Counted from the stretch's first letter, positions 8,936 through 17,838 are shown. The stretch: DNA of 57,134 nt from Bog-159 sp049511415 (GCA_049511415.1 JBEKYC010000046.1:1-57134); one strand, 5' to 3'. Notes: generated by a model from the letters alone, not told the origin. Translations and numbers: made by a program.

Positions 8936-9440
8936 GGGTGAGACAACCAGATAACCCACACCCTGCGGTTTTAATTTGTTTCGGACGTCGGTCCAGTGAG
9001 TGTTTTATGATGCCCTTTGTCGGCGAAGCGGAGACGGGCCATGCTGGCGAGCAACCTGATCGAGGAATAGCTGGCCGGTCGCGGACGATGGGCAGGGCAT
9101 GTGCTTTCCGGTATGCCCTATACCGTGGCAGCGGCCCGACCGGAAAGCGGGACACGCCCCAGGGGGTAACCAGAAAGAAGGACACTTCGGACAGATAGAT
9201 TCCGTCATGCCTCAGGAAACGCATTCCGAGGGTGCCCTCATTTTTCGGCTCTGCGCAAAAATCTGACGGGACCCCCAGTTTTATTGGGGTTCGGCAGAGA
9301 CACGTTCCCGGAGACACGAACCGCTTCGGCCGGAGCGCCCCGGATACAAGCCTCTGCAATATCGGTAGTTTCATCAGGCTGTTCTGAGGGAGCCAGCGGG
9401 TCCGACTCGTCCTGCGGGCAGGTTACTACTGGGTTCGCCC
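8936..9440. other. Unidentified mobile-element-adjacent sequence
   Basis: About 500 bases between the IS256 fragment and the diguanylate cyclase gene. The minus strand reads through it in frame with the transposase (for example MRFLRHDGIYLSEVSFFLVT), but no known family is recognised. It is probably IS debris of another type. No terminal inverted repeat pair was found by eye. Confidence 0.35.
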
Positions 9441-9461
9441 GCTGCCGCCGATAGTTCAGAT

Positions 9462-12398
9462 GTGACTCTGTCTCGACGCAAGACCGTGTTGCGTGGCGCG
9501 GTCCTCCTGGTCTGGGCGGCCGGCACCGCAGCCATCCAGGGACAACAATACGTCTTCCGCTATTACGGAACCGAGGATGGCCTCACCAACCTGGCGGTCA
9601 AGGTCCTCTTCCAGGACCGCTCGGGCTTCCTATGGGCGGCCACCGAGAATGGCCTGTTCCGCTACGACGGTCAGCGGTTCAGGCATTATGGCCCCACTGA
9701 GGGTCTACCGCGAGAGGTCATCCTGAGTCTGGGTGAGGCACCAGATGGTAGTGTATTGGTGGGATCGAGGGCTGGTCTATACCAGGAAAAGGGCGAGCGC
9801 TTCGCGAAGCTGGTTCCACCTGACTCCGGCGTTGTGGATGGCTACAGTGGAATTCAGTACGACGGCAAGCGGCTAACCTACATCGCAACGGATAACGGCT
9901 TGCTCGTCGCACATCAGTCCACAGATGATCCCCATCTGACCTTTCGGTTACAGCCCACGCCGGCCGCCGCGGGAGGTCGAGACGCGCATGGAGTGCTTCT
10001 GGACACGGAGGTGTTGTGGTACGGATGCGGCGTCAGCTTGTGCCGGATAGGGAAGGAAGGAACGACCGTCTTCGGTGAAACCAGCGGCCTCGCTCCCGGA
10101 AAGTGGGAGTGTATCCGCCGCGACGGCAGCGGCGACCTCTGGGTGAGTGATAGGCGGCGCTTCGAGGTGATGCGCCAAGGCAGCCAGCGCTTCGATACGT
10201 CGATTCCCTCGTTTCCAGCAGCTGCTGGATCGGGACAGTTGGCCGTGGATACCGGAGGCCGATTGCTGGTGCCTACAGTCGACGGACTGGTGATTAGCGA
10301 AGGAAAGCGATTTCGCACGGTGGGACCGCACGAAGGTCTCCGGGGACCGGTCTACTCGGTGCTTCAGGACCGGGAAGGCGCCGTTTGGGTAGGTCTGGCC
10401 GGCAAGGGCTTGGCCCGATGGCAAGGTTACGGCGAATGGGACGGCTTTTCGCCGACCACGGGCTTGGATAGCGAGCTGATCTACGAAGTCCTGCCGCTGG
10501 GTGATGGCAGCCTGTGGGTGGGCACCGAAAACGGACTGTTTCGCGGTCGCAAGGTGGGGGATCGGTGGCTCTGGCGGCGGCACGCCAGTGTCGGAAAGAT
10601 CCCCGTGCACGCATTACGCTCGGACCGGGAAGGTAACCTCTGGCTCGGTACGGAGGGGTCTGGAGTCGGCCGAATCGACTCGCGGACGGATGCCATCGAG
10701 TGGTTCAAGAACTCTCGCGGGCTCGCTGCGGAGTCCCCCTATTCGTTGGCTCTGGATTCGTCGCAGCGGCTCTGGGCGGCGACCGAGTCGGGCTTGTTCG
10801 TGGCGCAGCTTCCCGAACGGCATTTCCGGCGCGTCGAACAAGTTCCGCCAGTACGTTGCTGGGTAGTATTGGAGGGGCCCGGCGGACAGGTCCTTGCCGG
10901 CGGGGTCTCCGGTCTGTACCGGCTGTCGGCGGGAAGGTGGCGCCACATCTCGACGACCGATGGATTGGAGCATGATGTCATTCTAGCGGTGGCCGCGATG
11001 AAGCCGGACGAAATTTGGGTCGGCTATTGGTTTTCCGGCCGGGTCACCCGCATACGCGTGAGTGGCGAGCATCTCTCGATGACCCACTTCGGACGCGACC
11101 AAGGTCTTCGGGGAGAAATGAGCTACTTCCTCGGTTTCGATGCGGCGGGTCGGCTTTGGTCGGGATCGGACCAAGGTGTGCGAGTTTGGAATGGAGACCA
11201 CTGGACGCAGTACGACCAGAGTGACGGTCTGATTTGGAACGATTGCGACTTGGGCGCCTTTGCGGCAGAGTCCGGCGGCACCGTCTGGATCGGCACCAGT
11301 GGCGGATTGGGGCGCTTTCAGGCAAGCCGCATAGAGCACGCTGTGCACCCTATTTCGACCGTATACACGAAGCTCACCCTGGGAGATCACTTAGTTGAGG
11401 CAGGACGCCTGGTTTCAACAGATCATCGATTGAACTCCCTGACAGCTCAATACTCGGCACTGACTTTCGCCCACGAGTCTTCCATCCTGTTCCGGTATCG
11501 GTTGAAACCGCTGTTTGGCGATTGGCGGGAAACGCCGCTGCACGAATTGCAGTTTCCCGGGTTGGCGCCGAACGAGTACAGCCTGGAGGTGGAGGCCCGT
11601 GAATTTGGTGGCCAGTGGAGTAAGCGGCCGGCCGTGTTCGTTTTCGAAATCCGACCGCCGTGGTGGCGCGCTTGGTGGTTTTGCGCTTTAGTCGCCAGCG
11701 CTGCTTTTATGGCAATTCGATGGGTCTGGCGTTGGCGCATGTTACAACTGATGCGGCGCCAGAAGGAATTGGAGCGCGCGGTCGCCGAACGAACGTGGGA
11801 ACTCCGGCGGGAGAAGCAGGACTTGCTGGTGGCCCGAGAAGCTCTTCGCGAGCGAGCCATTAAGGACGGGCTGACCGGGCTTTTCAACCGTAGCGCGTTC
11901 TTCGACATCCTGGACAGGGAACTCTCCCGGACTAACCGTCAAAACGGCTCGTTGGCTTTGATCATGGCGGACCTGGATCTATTCAAGAAAATTAACGACA
12001 CCTACGGGCACCTGGCTGGTGATGTGGTTTTGCAGGAATGCTCGCGCCGCATTCTGGCTTGGGTGCGGCCTTATGACACCGTGGGGCGCTATGGAGGAGA
12101 GGAACTCGTAGTATTAATGCCCGAGTGCCGCCTGGAAGAAGCCACCGAGCGGGCCGAACGAGTGCGGAGAGCCATCGCTGAGCAGCCAATTGCCACGTCG
12201 GCAGGGGCGATATCGGTGACTTGCAGCTTTGGGGTCAGCGCGACGACCAGCTTGGCAGCCAAAGCGGAGGAGTTGGTGGATTGCGCTGACCAGGCGCTCT
12301 ATTGCGCAAAGGAGCATGGGCGAAACTGCGTCATGCCTTTTCCTTCCGAAGGTGCCCTCGCGAGAGTGGCAAAACCTTCTGAAACACGCTCACGCTGA
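9462..12398 (+). CDS. Periplasmic propeller-sensor diguanylate cyclase (GGDEF)
   Basis: A 978-residue sensor enzyme. A signal sequence (about 10-28) is followed by two-component-regulator propeller repeats to about residue 640 (recurring DGLT..V..LFQDRSGFLWAAT and EGNLWLGT blades), a Y_Y_Y beta-sandwich (about 655-725), one membrane helix (about 735-760), a coiled coil rich in Arg/Glu, and a GGDEF domain (about 808-965). DGLTGLFNR opens the GGDEF domain and GGEEL at about 876-880 is an active-site signature, so it should make c-di-GMP from two GTP in response to a periplasmic ligand. This architecture resembles hybrid sensors of polysaccharide use, with GGDEF replacing the kinase. GTG at 9462 is the first start; no clear ribosome-binding site is seen. 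It appears intact although flanked by IS debris on both sides. Confidence 0.88.
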   Translation: MTLSRRKTVLRGAVLLVWAAGTAAIQGQQYVFRYYGTEDGLTNLAVKVLFQDRSGFLWAATENGLFRYDGQRFRHYGPTEGLPREVILSLGEAPDGSVLVGSRAGLYQEKGERFAKLVPPDSGVVDGYSGIQYDGKRLTYIATDNGLLVAHQSTDDPHLTFRLQPTPAAAGGRDAHGVLLDTEVLWYGCGVSLCRIGKEGTTVFGETSGLAPGKWECIRRDGSGDLWVSDRRRFEVMRQGSQRFDTSIPSFPAAAGSGQLAVDTGGRLLVPTVDGLVISEGKRFRTVGPHEGLRGPVYSVLQDREGAVWVGLAGKGLARWQGYGEWDGFSPTTGLDSELIYEVLPLGDGSLWVGTENGLFRGRKVGDRWLWRRHASVGKIPVHALRSDREGNLWLGTEGSGVGRIDSRTDAIEWFKNSRGLAAESPYSLALDSSQRLWAATESGLFVAQLPERHFRRVEQVPPVRCWVVLEGPGGQVLAGGVSGLYRLSAGRWRHISTTDGLEHDVILAVAAMKPDEIWVGYWFSGRVTRIRVSGEHLSMTHFGRDQGLRGEMSYFLGFDAAGRLWSGSDQGVRVWNGDHWTQYDQSDGLIWNDCDLGAFAAESGGTVWIGTSGGLGRFQASRIEHAVHPISTVYTKLTLGDHLVEAGRLVSTDHRLNSLTAQYSALTFAHESSILFRYRLKPLFGDWRETPLHELQFPGLAPNEYSLEVEAREFGGQWSKRPAVFVFEIRPPWWRAWWFCALVASAAFMAIRWVWRWRMLQLMRRQKELERAVAERTWELRREKQDLLVAREALRERAIKDGLTGLFNRSAFFDILDRELSRTNRQNGSLALIMADLDLFKKINDTYGHLAGDVVLQECSRRILAWVRPYDTVGRYGGEELVVLMPECRLEEATERAERVRRAIAEQPIATSAGAISVTCSFGVSATTSLAAKAEELVDCADQALYCAKEHGRNCVMPFPSEGALARVAKPSETRSR

Positions 12399-12527
12399 AT
12401 CGCCTCCAGGACTGGCCGGCATTAGGTAATCGGAAACCGTCGCCTGACCGACGGCACAACTGGCGGCTATCTGGCGCTGTGACAGCCCTAGGGAATGCAG
12501 TCTGAGTACTTCTTTGATCTTGCGCAT
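12390..12527 (-). pseudogene. IS21-family istA N-terminal stub
   Basis: Forty-five codons starting MRKIKEVLRLHSLGLSQRQI and continuing IAASCAVGQATVSDYL give the helix-turn-helix N-terminus of IstA transposases. A stop follows at 12390, and no DDE core or istB follows. The stub overlaps the 3' end of the diguanylate cyclase gene by nine bases on the other strand. The deletion junction therefore lies at the gene's stop codon. Confidence 0.75.
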
Positions 12528-12628
12528 GGGCAACCTCTCTTGCGGCAACTTGGATCCTCCACCTTCCAGTGGAGGCCGGTTCGTCGCCGGCTCGCCCAGC
12601 GCGCTTCATGAAGACGGCTTAATAAAAT

Positions 12629-12789
12629 GATTCCGACGATGCCGATCAGCATTCCGAGGACTGCCAAAGAGTGATCGGCTTCCCGTCGGAATCGTGATCG
12701 CCATCATCCCGGAATCGTGATCGGCATCAGTTCGGAATCGCGATCACCATCACCTCGGAACGCTGATCGGCATCGCTCGGAATACGCAC
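12629..12789. repeat. IS21-type end: four 23-bp repeats plus an inverted copy
   Basis: The unit CGGAATCGTGATCGGCATCA(nnn) begins at 12687, 12710, 12733 and 12756, with a partial fifth unit at 12778, giving spacings of 23, 23, 23 and 22. An inverted copy (ATTCCGACGATGCCGATCAGC) lies at about 12629-12658. Multiple short repeats upstream of istA are typical transposase-binding ends of IS21-family elements. Their position just upstream of the istA stub fits this. Confidence 0.7.
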
Positions 12790-12797
12790 TAAGCTAC

Positions 12798-12950
12798 ATG
12801 ACCGTGTACCGGACGTTAAAGGGAAAACCCGGATGGTTTCAGTATGGCCGAACCATTCGTGTCACTGACAGTTTGTACCGTGCGTGGTTAGCCTCTATTC
12901 AATTAGGGATGTCGCTGGACGAATACCTCAGCTTGGCAGAGGCCGTTTAG
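12798..12950 (+). CDS. Small excisionase-like/HTH fragment (50 aa)
   Basis: A short frame reading MTVYRTLKGKPGWFQYGRTI, RVTDSLYRAWLAS and so on, ending MSLDEYLSLAEAV. The WFQYGRTIRVTDSLYRAWL part resembles the second half of MerR-like excisionase domains (a 'Y..GRTIRV....AWL' pattern), but the recognition-helix half is missing. It lies between an IS21 end and a decayed tyrosine recombinase, where an excisionase would be expected. It could equally be a chance ORF. The ATG at 12798 is preferred over the upstream in-frame start at 12717 because the upstream part consists of IS repeat sequence. Confidence 0.35.
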   Translation: MTVYRTLKGKPGWFQYGRTIRVTDSLYRAWLASIQLGMSLDEYLSLAEAV

Positions 12951-13001
12951 TTACCATCTGAGAACGGCCCTGCTTTTGATCAGTCTTTTTCGCCATTTTC
13001 T

Positions 13002-14364
13002 TCATGGCTCCGCCAGTACCGCTGCCGCTTCCATTTGTTCAGCCCGACAGAATTTGGCATAGTGTTTCTGGTCTGTTCGGTGTCTCCAAGGTATTGCGCG
13101 ACAATTCGGAGCGGCACTCCGACTTGTAGCAGCATGGCGGCAAAGGTATGGTGGAATTTGTGCGGGTGCGGGCGCTCTGCGAAATGGGTGCCATTCTTCA
13201 TAGGCCATCCGTCCTTCTCCATCAACTTCCGCCAGCGTGAAAACATCGTTGGCTCTAGAGCGCCGTGAGGTGATGTTCGTGCGGAGCTTCCCTTTCCCAC
13301 TCCAAAAGAAATGGCGTCCCTGCCGCTCAGAAAGCTCCTGGAGTGCCCGTACTACATTGGGGTGACCCGGAAGGTTGCTGGCCTGAATCGGGATGTGTAT
13401 GAAGTTCACTTCCCGTTGCTCCTTCGTCTTCGTGGGATGACACCAGAGAGCGTGCGTGTAGCCGTAGGCACTGAATGGTACCAGCTGGCGCCTTTCCAGC
13501 CGCACCACGTCTGAAATTCTCAGGCCGGTATAACGGAGCGTCCAGATAAACACGAGAATTTCCCAAGCGTTTGGCTGGCCGGTGCACTTCACTTTGAAGC
13601 CATGTCCGTCCGTTTTCAGTTCGGTGGCCTTGAAGATGTATTCCAATTCCCGATCGCTGAACGGCTCTTTCGGTTCGATTACCTTGGACGCTTTCATGCC
13701 ATGTTCGGCGCTGGCCCAATTATCAGAGACCCATTCCCGGCTGACGACAGAACCGTATGAATTCTCGCAGCGTGCCGACATGCTTGGATGAGGTGTTCTT
13801 TGCGAGCGCCGGGGCCGGTACCGTTTCTCCCCGCTTCGGCTTGCGGTTGTGCAGCGGGTTCAGGTTCTTCCATTAATCTCGGAAGTCGGCCCAAACGCTT
13901 GCGTTGTCCATTTCCTGTATGAAGGTGATCCGTTTCGATTCGGCAAACGGTATCAACCGCAGTTCCACCAGGCGCTTCACATCGGCAAGCCGTTCGTCAC
14001 CGACTCCCGGTTGGTTCTTTTTTGTGGTGAGGAATCTCTGTACGGCTTTGGGAACCGCAACGAGCTCGTCAACCGCGTTGACGTGTTCGACAGGCGGTTC
14101 CGTGCTGCCCCATGCGATCCAATGCTCGCGCACCTTCCTGGCGTCTTCCCACGTCCGGGTACCCGTGCTCTTCGGAGCAGGTACATTTTGACGCTGTTGT
14201 TGTTAGAGCGTGCCTTCGGTATAGATGGTGCAAGAGCAATCGACCACGGCTCTTCTGCGCTTGCGCTTAATCGTGTCCTCTTCGTAGATGCGGAAGTCCT
14301 TTGGGTATGTGCCTGTGCAGGAGCTTGTGTGGCGTCGGAACAGCTTCAGGTTGACAGGTGGCAT
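13002..14364 (-). pseudogene. Tyrosine recombinase/integrase, decayed, next to selC
   Basis: The minus strand encodes a phage-type site-specific integrase in pieces. An N-terminal zinc-ribbon-like start (ATG at 14364, MPPVNLKLFRRHTSSC) reads in one frame through two in-frame TAA codons (14203-14205 and 13873-13875), covering STGTRTWEDARKVREHW and WKNLNPLHNRKPKRGET. A frameshift near 13747 leads to the catalytic domain, REWVSDNWASA then LRYTGLRISDVVRLE (Arg I). A shift near 13240-13300 leads to HPHKFHHTFAAMLLQ, and another to KHYAKFCRAEQ (the tyrosine). The catalytic HxxR reads HKFH (Arg lost) and LGH reads LGD. It lies just downstream of the tRNA-Sec 3' end in the same direction, the usual place for an island integrase. 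Confidence 0.85.
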
Positions 14365-14439
14365 TCAACGTTTGTGTTACCCATGATGTCACCCGGAAGC
14401 AATACCTATATTATCTTTATTAAATTGTGTTAATTACAC

Positions 14440-14535
14440 TGGCGGAAGCTAGTGGGAGTCGAACCCACCTGCAATACGTAAGCACCGCACAACGGGTTTG
14501 AAGCCCGCGCCCAGCACCGGCCAAGATTAGCTCCC
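14440..14535 (-). tRNA. selC: tRNA-Sec (anticodon TCA)
   Basis: A 96-nt cloverleaf with the hallmarks of bacterial selenocysteine tRNA. It has an 8-bp acceptor stem (GGGAGCTA with TAGCTTCC, one G-T pair), a 6-bp D stem (CTTGGC/GCTGGG), anticodon loop CTTCAAA with anticodon TCA, and a long variable arm (TGCGGTGC/GTATTGCA). The T arm is GTGGG-TTCGACT-CCCAC, the discriminator is G, and the CCA is encoded. A TACAAT -10 candidate lies at 14542-14547 on the minus strand, a few bases before the 5' end. This gene lets the cell decode UGA as selenocysteine together with SelA, SelB and SelD, none of which is in the window. Its 3' side is occupied by a decayed integrase. Confidence 0.93.
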
Positions 14536-14663
14536 GTAACGATTGTAGCGGCTTTGGAAGACTGATAGCCTGACCACCATCACTCCCGAACCAAGAAGGC
14601 GGCGTCGGTTTCGCTTGCCCGAAATGGCTACCGGTTACTGGGCTTCAGTACAATAAAGGGACC

Positions 14664-15629
14664 ATGGGCAAACTCCTGCTTACTTTTCTGCTGCTCGGGA
14701 CGGTGTGCTGGGCGCAGGAGCGTATTCCTATCATTCTGGACACCGACATCGGCGATGACATCGACGATGCGCTGGCGCTGGCCCTCGCGTTGCAATCGCC
14801 GGAACTGGATGTGCGCGCCGTCACAACCGTGATCGACGACACGGAAACCCGCACGCGTCTGGCCTGGAAAGAAATGGGACTCTACGGGCGGCACGACATC
14901 CCGCTGGCCACCGGCGCTTCCGAGCCGCTGCTCGATCCGGTACGCCCGCAGCGCGCCCGCCAGTTCGAAGTGCTTTCGGATACCGACACGGTTCCCGCCG
15001 CCGCCCACCGCCGTGCCGCGGATCTCATCATCGATACGCTGATGGCGTCCGAGAAGCCTATCACACTGGTGCCCATTGGTCCCCTGACCAACATCGCGTT
15101 AGCGCTCAAGAGCGGGCCGAATATCCGGCCGAAGATCGCGCGTATCGTGTTGATGGGCGGCGCGTTCCACATGCTGTATCAGGAATACAACATCTGGCGC
15201 GACCGGATAGCCGCCGAGATCGTATTCTCTTCGGGCGTGCCGATTACGGCCGTGGGCCTCGACGTGACCACACGCTGCAAGCTGGAAGGCGCGGACCTGG
15301 CTCGTTTGCGGGCCGCCGCCAACCCTGCTTCACAATTCCTGGCAAAGCTCATCGAACTATGGCAGGACGGCCATCCCAATCAATTTCCCACCTTGCACGA
15401 TCCGCTGGCGGTGGCCTCCGTCGTCAGGTCCAACCTGATCGAAACGCAACTTGGCAGCGTGCAGGTGGAGACGGGCTGTTGCGTGGCTAATGGCATGACG
15501 ATGTTCAAGCCCGCCGATCAACTGCCGGCGGGGCAGCATGCCAACACGCTCATCGCCAGGGACGTGAACGTGCGCGGCTTTCTGGATCTGTTTCTGGACC
15601 GCGTGACAGCGGCGCCGCGCGGCAAGTAA
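14664..15629 (+). CDS. Secreted inosine-uridine-type nucleoside hydrolase
   Basis: A 321-residue protein of the IunH family, which cleaves the N-glycosidic bond of nucleosides. The calcium-binding DxDxxxDD signature is seen as DTDIGDDIDDA at residues 26-36. Later landmarks are IGPLTNIALAL, VLMGGAFH and the HDPLAVASV segment carrying the second-shell Asp. Length fits the family. A signal peptide (MGKLLLTFLLLGTVCWAQ, cleavage near residue 18) places it in the periplasm, suggesting salvage of external nucleosides. It is a single gene; the next gene converges on it with only three bases between stops. Substrate class (purine versus pyrimidine) cannot be read from the sequence. Confidence 0.9.
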   Translation: MGKLLLTFLLLGTVCWAQERIPIILDTDIGDDIDDALALALALQSPELDVRAVTTVIDDTETRTRLAWKEMGLYGRHDIPLATGASEPLLDPVRPQRARQFEVLSDTDTVPAAAHRRAADLIIDTLMASEKPITLVPIGPLTNIALALKSGPNIRPKIARIVLMGGAFHMLYQEYNIWRDRIAAEIVFSSGVPITAVGLDVTTRCKLEGADLARLRAAANPASQFLAKLIELWQDGHPNQFPTLHDPLAVASVVRSNLIETQLGSVQVETGCCVANGMTMFKPADQLPAGQHANTLIARDVNVRGFLDLFLDRVTAAPRGK

Positions 15630-15632
15630 GAC

Positions 15633-16988
15633 TCACGCCCCGCGCAGCGCTCGTAAATCGATTCCGAGCTGCTGGCACTTCTTATAAAGGTGACTGCGCT
15701 CCAGCCCCAACGCCTTCGCCGAATCGGTCATGCGCTGATGGCGTTTCAATTCGGCCTGGATCACGTCACGCTCGAACGCCTCGGTGCGCGCGGCGAGCGT
15801 ACCCGTTCCCGAGGATGCGCCCGAGGGGGCGGCTCCCTGCGGCAGCGCCAGCCGCACGGCTTTCGCATCCACGTCGCCTTCGGAGAGCAGCAGCAGCCGC
15901 TCGACCACGTTGCGCAGCTCGCGCACATTGCCGGGCCATGCGTATCCGCGCAGCAAAGCAATGGCTTCCGCGGTCACCGCCTTGGGCTTCCATCCGTTGA
16001 TCTCCGAAACCTGCCGGGCGAAGTGATCCACCAGGGCGGGGATATCTTCCTGGCGTTCGCGCAACGCCGGCAGCGCCAGCGGGAAAACGTAAATTCGATG
16101 GTAAAGATCCTGGCGGAAGGCGCCGCGCTGCACCATCTCATCCAGGTTGCGATGCGTGGCCACGATCACGCGCACATCCACTGCAAGCGAACGGTCGCCG
16201 CCGATGCGCTCCACCTGCTTCTCTTCGAGCACGCGCAGCAGCTTGGCCTGCATTACCGCAGGCATATCGCCGATCTCGTCCAGAAACAACGTGCCGCGAT
16301 GCGCCTGCTCGAACTTGCCCAAGTGCCGGGAGATCGCCCCCGTGAACGAACCTTTTTCGTGGCCGAAGAGTTCGGATTCGATGAGTTCGCCGGGGACCGC
16401 CGCGCAATTCAAGGTAACGAAGGGACCGTCGCGCCGCGGACTGCGGTCGTGCAGCGCGCGCGCGATCAGTTCCTTGCCCGTGCCGGTCTCGCCCAGGATG
16501 CAGACGCGCGATTCGCTAGCGGCGACGCGGTCCACCTGCGCCATCACGCGGCGCATGGCTTCGCCCGCGTGCACAATCTCGTGCTTGCCCACGCGCTGCC
16601 GCAACTGCCGGTTCTCGTCTTCCAGGCGCTTCATGCGGATGACGTTGTCGATGGTGAGCATCAGCTTCTCGGTGGAGAGCGGCTTTTCCAGAAAATCGAT
16701 GGCTCCCAGGCGCGTGGCGCGCACCGCCATCTCGATATTGGCCTGCCCGGAGACCATGACCACGGGCACATGCGCGCCTTGCGCCCTCAGATCTTCCAGC
16801 ATCGCGAGGCCGTCCTTGCCTGGCATAACGACGTCGGAGAGCACCACGTCGAAGCGCTCGTTTTTGATCAGATCCAGCGCGCGCTGAGCATTGTCACAAA
16901 CGGTAGCCTCGTGACCGGCCAGGCGGAAGGCGCGTGACAAAGAGGCCAGGGTGTTGGAATCGTCGTCGACGATGAGTACGTGAGCCAA
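15633..16988 (-). CDS. Sigma-54-dependent response regulator (NtrC family)
   Basis: A 451-residue regulator with three modules: a receiver domain (1-120, phospho-acceptor D52 in VVLSDVVMPGKDG), a sigma-54 AAA+ activator domain (about 140-370), and a Fis-type helix-turn-helix (about 410-445, SAKALGLERSHLYKKCQQLG). The AAA+ domain has Walker A GETGTGKE at 166-173, the sigma-54 contact loop as GSFTGA at 213-218 instead of GAFTGA, and Walker B LFLDEIGDMP. It should activate RNA polymerase-sigma-54 promoters when phosphorylated. No partner histidine kinase is adjacent, so it is an orphan here. The ATG start at 16988 begins directly with the receiver strand MAHVLIVDDD. Confidence 0.93.
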   Translation of the reverse strand: MAHVLIVDDDSNTLASLSRAFRLAGHEATVCDNAQRALDLIKNERFDVVLSDVVMPGKDGLAMLEDLRAQGAHVPVVMVSGQANIEMAVRATRLGAIDFLEKPLSTEKLMLTIDNVIRMKRLEDENRQLRQRVGKHEIVHAGEAMRRVMAQVDRVAASESRVCILGETGTGKELIARALHDRSPRRDGPFVTLNCAAVPGELIESELFGHEKGSFTGAISRHLGKFEQAHRGTLFLDEIGDMPAVMQAKLLRVLEEKQVERIGGDRSLAVDVRVIVATHRNLDEMVQRGAFRQDLYHRIYVFPLALPALRERQEDIPALVDHFARQVSEINGWKPKAVTAEAIALLRGYAWPGNVRELRNVVERLLLLSEGDVDAKAVRLALPQGAAPSGASSGTGTLAARTEAFERDVIQAELKRHQRMTDSAKALGLERSHLYKKCQQLGIDLRALRGA

Positions 16989-17036
16989 TCTCTACTATAG
17001 CCGCCTGATCGGCTTGCAATTGGGTACCATGCGTCC

Positions 17037-17556
17037 ATGGCGGCCGACATTCCGCGGGACAACTCCAACGGCTACGAGCAACATGCCGAGCCCTTTATGC
17101 GCGCGCGCAATCCACGCATCGGCGGCGCCTCCGTCCGGGACTGGACGCAAATCGCTGCCCGGGGGTGCCGCCATCCTCGACCAGGGAAGTGGCCGCGGCA
17201 TGCCGATTTCGCAGTCCCTGCTTGCCGAAGGCTTCGATGTTTGGAACATAGACGCTTCCTCCCGGTAGATTGCCGCATTGCGCGATAGTCGCCTGGGTTT
17301 GCTCTGCCTGCCGCCCGCCGATGTGTAGACCGTTCTCATAGGCAAGGTCGCCAGGGCGTTGTGCCCGGGTGGTAAGTTCCTGTTTACCGCGCCACAGCCG
17401 GCGGTCACGTGGCTCGACCCGATTACGGGACGCGAGTCGGTTTCACTGGACGCCGAAACGATTAACCGGATCGTGCGCGCGAGGGGCATGATTTTGACCG
17501 GCGAAGCATCGGACGAAGGCGACCATCTTTACTACTTTGCGGCCAGTGATGCGTGA
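17037..17556 (+). pseudogene. SAM-dependent methyltransferase, decayed
   Basis: The N-terminus MAADIPRDNSNGYEQHAEPF is followed by MRARNPRIG. A shift near 17160 leads to the SAM-binding motif I AILDQGSGRGMPISQSLL and the acidic end of beta-2 (VWNIDAS), then a TAG stop. A shortened centre with LPPADV and another in-frame TAG at about 17326 leads into a good C-terminal half: VARALCPGGKFLFTAPQPAV to a stop at 17556. About 35 residues expected between motif I and LPPADV are missing. It is a class I methyltransferase relic with a deletion, a frameshift and two stops. Confidence 0.75.
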
Positions 17557-17838
17557 ACATCTTCCGGTCAGATGGTGGCCACGGGCATGTCCGTCAGCAC
17601 GTACTCGATGTTCTTTACGATTACCGGCCAAGCAAGAGCCATAAATCACTTGACTCACATGGTACACGCGGGGAATGGCCTTGCGTTATGGTTTCAGCCC
17701 AAGCGCACCGCGTGGCGCTCACGGTCATCGGGGGAGTTATTGAAAGCATGGGGAAGATTCTTGGAAGTTGGGGTTGTTATTGGGCCTCCTATTGCAATCC
17801 CATAGAAGAAGGCGCATACTCATATGGGGAAGCAATAG
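17557..17838. other. Intergenic region upstream of the PadR gene
   Basis: No recognisable coding sequence. It must contain the promoter and probably the operator for the PadR-permease pair, but no clear consensus boxes were identified. A GGGGAAG ribosome-binding sequence sits at its 3' end. Confidence 0.4.

Noticed and set aside
12687..12789. The 23-bp repeats as a CRISPR array
   Set aside because: Repeats are directly adjacent with no unique spacers and belong to an IS21 end beside an istA stub.
15690..16937. A 415-codon plus-strand frame opposite the NtrC-type gene
   Set aside because: It is the antisense of a clearly conserved regulator, is rich in His/Arg/Gln as shadow frames in high-G+C DNA are, and shows no domain.
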